In this document: positions 62,494 to 64,000 of the stretch, piece by piece
Position numbering within the stretch: position 1 is the stretch's first letter
Layout of the letters: the number at the start of each line of letters is the position of its first letter
Source: Streptacidiphilus melanogenes
GTDB lineage: Bacteria; Actinomycetota; Actinomycetes; Streptomycetales; Streptomycetaceae
Reading direction: 5' to 3'
Length of the DNA: 64,000 nt
NCBI RefSeq assembly: GCF_000787835.1
Contig: NZ_BBPP01000011.1
Span: 1,151-65,150 of the forward strand
The notes under the pieces: generated by a model
What the model was told of the DNA's origin: nothing
What the model saw: the letters and a program-made list of their open reading frames with translations, nothing else
Database searches by the model: none
Program-made: the position numbers and the translations under genes

Positions 62494-63678
62494 TCACTGA
62501 CTGCCGGTCGGCGAGAGCCGGGGCGGGTCGGGCAGGCCGTGGGTGCGGGCCCAGGCGCGGGCCTGGGCGATGCGGGCGACGGTCGGCGGGTGGCTGGCGA
62601 AGAGCGTGACGGCCAGCGGGTGCGGCGCGAGGTCGGCGATGTTGAGGACCGCGAGGCGGCGCTGCATCGCCACGACGGTCTCCGGAGCACGCGTCAGATC
62701 GAGCGCGTAGGCATCGGCGCGGGCCTCGACCTGGCGGCTGCGGGCGTTGTAGAGCGGTCCGGCCAGCGCGCCCCCGACCGTCCCGAGGGCCATCACCAGC
62801 GCCAGCGAACGCGGGTCGGACGCGTGCGTGACGCCTGCGGCGGTCAGCAGCGGCGACCAGTGCAGCGCGGCGGCGAGGACGCACACCGCGGCGGCCGCCC
62901 CGAGTGCCCCGACCAGAGTCCCGTACAGGACGTCGCGCCGTGCGGCGTGGCCGAGTTCGTGCGCGGCGACGGCGGCGACCTCCTCCGGGGCGGCCTGCTC
63001 GACGGTGGTGTCCCAGACCACCACGCGCCGGGTGCGGCCGATGCCGGAGACGTAGGCGTTGACCGCGCTGGTGCGCTTGGAGGCGTCGCTGACCACGATG
63101 TCGCGCACCCGCACCCCCGACGCGTCGACCATCTCCGTCAGCGCGCCGCGCAGCGGACCGTCGGCCAGCGGGGTGAAGCGGTTGAACAGCGGCTCGACGA
63201 GCACGGGCAGCAGGAACGACAGCGCGACCACCAGCCCGGCCGCGCCGACCGCGGCGACCACCCACCACGTCCCCGGCAGCCACCGCATCAGCCCGTAGAA
63301 CACCACGGCCACGGCCGCGAACAGCGCCGCGCCGATGCCGAAGCCCTTGCCCGCGTCGGCGGCGTAGAGCCGCCACGACCGGCGGGACAGCCCCCAGCGA
63401 CGGTTCACGATCTCGGCCCGCAGCGACAGCGGCAGTTCCAGCAGCAGCATCACCAGCTGCAGGGCGACGGCGCCCAGGGCGGCGGTCGCGATCCAGCCCC
63501 CGCCGCCGAGCAGCCCGGCCGCGCGGACCAGTCCGGCGCCCAGCGGGGTGAACCCGAGCACGACGGGTACGGCGAGCCCGAGCGCCATCGACCCGTACCG
63601 CAGCGGCGTCACCTCGCGCTTGCGGGCCAGGGAACGCGCGATCTCGGCCGGGGTGAAGTCGTCCTCGAGAGCTGGCAT
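62494..63678 (-). CDS. M48-family (Ste24-like) membrane metallopeptidase
   Basis: A 394-residue protein with about six transmembrane helices, zinc motif HELGH (240-244) and the third ligand Glu318 in EARAD. The order of helices and an RRWGLSRRSW motif before the third helix match Ste24/CAAX-type peptidases more than HtpX. It cleaves membrane or exported proteins from within the membrane. ATG 63678 is chosen by homology; the frame extends upstream without a ribosome site. Confidence 0.88.
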   Translation of the reverse strand: MPALEDDFTPAEIARSLARKREVTPLRYGSMALGLAVPVVLGFTPLGAGLVRAAGLLGGGGWIATAALGAVALQLVMLLLELPLSLRAEIVNRRWGLSRRSWRLYAADAGKGFGIGAALFAAVAVVFYGLMRWLPGTWWVVAAVGAAGLVVALSFLLPVLVEPLFNRFTPLADGPLRGALTEMVDASGVRVRDIVVSDASKRTSAVNAYVSGIGRTRRVVVWDTTVEQAAPEEVAAVAAHELGHAARRDVLYGTLVGALGAAAAVCVLAAALHWSPLLTAAGVTHASDPRSLALVMALGTVGGALAGPLYNARSRQVEARADAYALDLTRAPETVVAMQRRLAVLNIADLAPHPLAVTLFASHPPTVARIAQARAWARTHGLPDPPRLSPTGSQ

Positions 63679-63740
63679 GGGACCTAGTGTGGGGGAACCG
63701 GGAGTCGACGAACCGCACTCACGCACGCGAGGGAGCCGTC

Positions 63741-64000
63741 ATGGACCTGCACAACCCCGCGCCCGTCACCGTGGACCAGGTGGTGCACGCCTTGTCGGTG
63801 CTGGGCCAGGAGGTCGTCGCGGACCCGGAGTACCGCCCCGACGGCCCGACCGAGGACGACCTGCCGGAGCTGCTGGGCGGCCTGCTCGGCCGCGTCGAGT
63901 TCGAAGTGGCGACGCTGGTGGACCCGGCGGACGAGCCCCCGAGCGCCCTCTCCGACCTCCAGGAGGGCTGGCGCACCGAGAGCGACAACCCGGAGGTGTA
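63741..64000 (+). CDS. hypothetical protein, 5' part, runs off window
   Basis: ATG 63741 has GCGAGGGAG upstream. The first 86 residues are acidic and soluble (DLHNPAPVTVDQVVHALSVL, later EDDLPELLGGLLGRVEFE). No stop occurs before the window ends. I do not recognise it. It is divergent from the M48 peptidase across 62 bp. Confidence 0.65.
   Translation, partial: MDLHNPAPVTVDQVVHALSVLGQEVVADPEYRPDGPTEDDLPELLGGLLGRVEFEVATLVDPADEPPSALSDLQEGWRTESDNPEV

Noticed and set aside
60455-63718. Minus-strand frame of over 1,000 codons at the right end
   Set aside because: It overlaps P450, DUF6817-like and M48 genes in shifted frames and shows no conserved motif.

Overview
The window is high-GC, gene-dense chromosomal DNA from a filamentous actinomycete. 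Streptomycetaceae (Streptomyces, Kitasatospora or Streptacidiphilus) is the best reading, from codon use (nearly all third positions G or C), many GTG starts, GTGA/ATGA stop-start overlaps, an encapsulin-DyP pair, an actinobacterial RHS leader, a MocR regulator and a ureABCFGD cluster. I see no rRNA, tRNA, CRISPR array, phage module or insertion sequence. No PKS or NRPS genes are present.

Layout. 1-10.6 kb: a frameshifted 5' part of an RHS protein faces away from a 2,095-residue secreted protein built of lectin, PKD, LamG and discoidin-like modules. A small LuxR-HTH protein, a membrane-anchored PLD-like protein and a KamA-type radical SAM enzyme follow. 11-20 kb: an FdhF/YdeP oxidoreductase, an encapsulin nanocompartment with its DyP peroxidase cargo, two convergent DUF1918 proteins, a FlK-like thioesterase translationally coupled to a small class I terpene synthase, and a UvrA paralogue. 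20-33 kb: general metabolism, transport and regulation. This includes a methyltransferase, an MFS/MocR pair, an epimerase under a double palindromic operator, an EamA/LysR pair, a lipoprotein, CorA, an SDR, a hydrolase remnant, an FAD enzyme and MgtC.

33-40 kb is the most cluster-like part: carotenoid cleavage oxygenase, SRPBCC protein and DHA2-type exporter in one operon. It is divergent from a cytochrome P450 and a STAND-type ATPase, with a helically phased 8-bp repeat array in the shared intergenic region. 40-50 kb: a secreted neprosin-like peptidase divergent from an XRE-TPR regulator, a secreted protein of unknown family, an ADP-ribosylglycohydrolase, a lactonase, a cysteine-free L36 ribosomal protein, a serine hydrolase, a lipoprotein, an NmrA-like reductase and a DUF1800::DUF1501 deletion fusion. 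50.8-55.7 kb: urease genes ureA, B, C, F, G and D. 55.7-64 kb: an ABC-2 exporter operon with its own two-component system, a VOC protein, a second P450 and an M48 peptidase.

Two patterns stand out. First, twelve genes have a -10-like hexamer 6-8 nt before the start codon (ten at exactly 6 nt), predicting leaderless mRNAs. Second, four loci are broken or fused: RHS, alpha/beta hydrolase, DUF1800/DUF1501 and a small hypothetical. These are either real decay or assembly errors.

All functions are read from motifs and family knowledge; nothing was searched.
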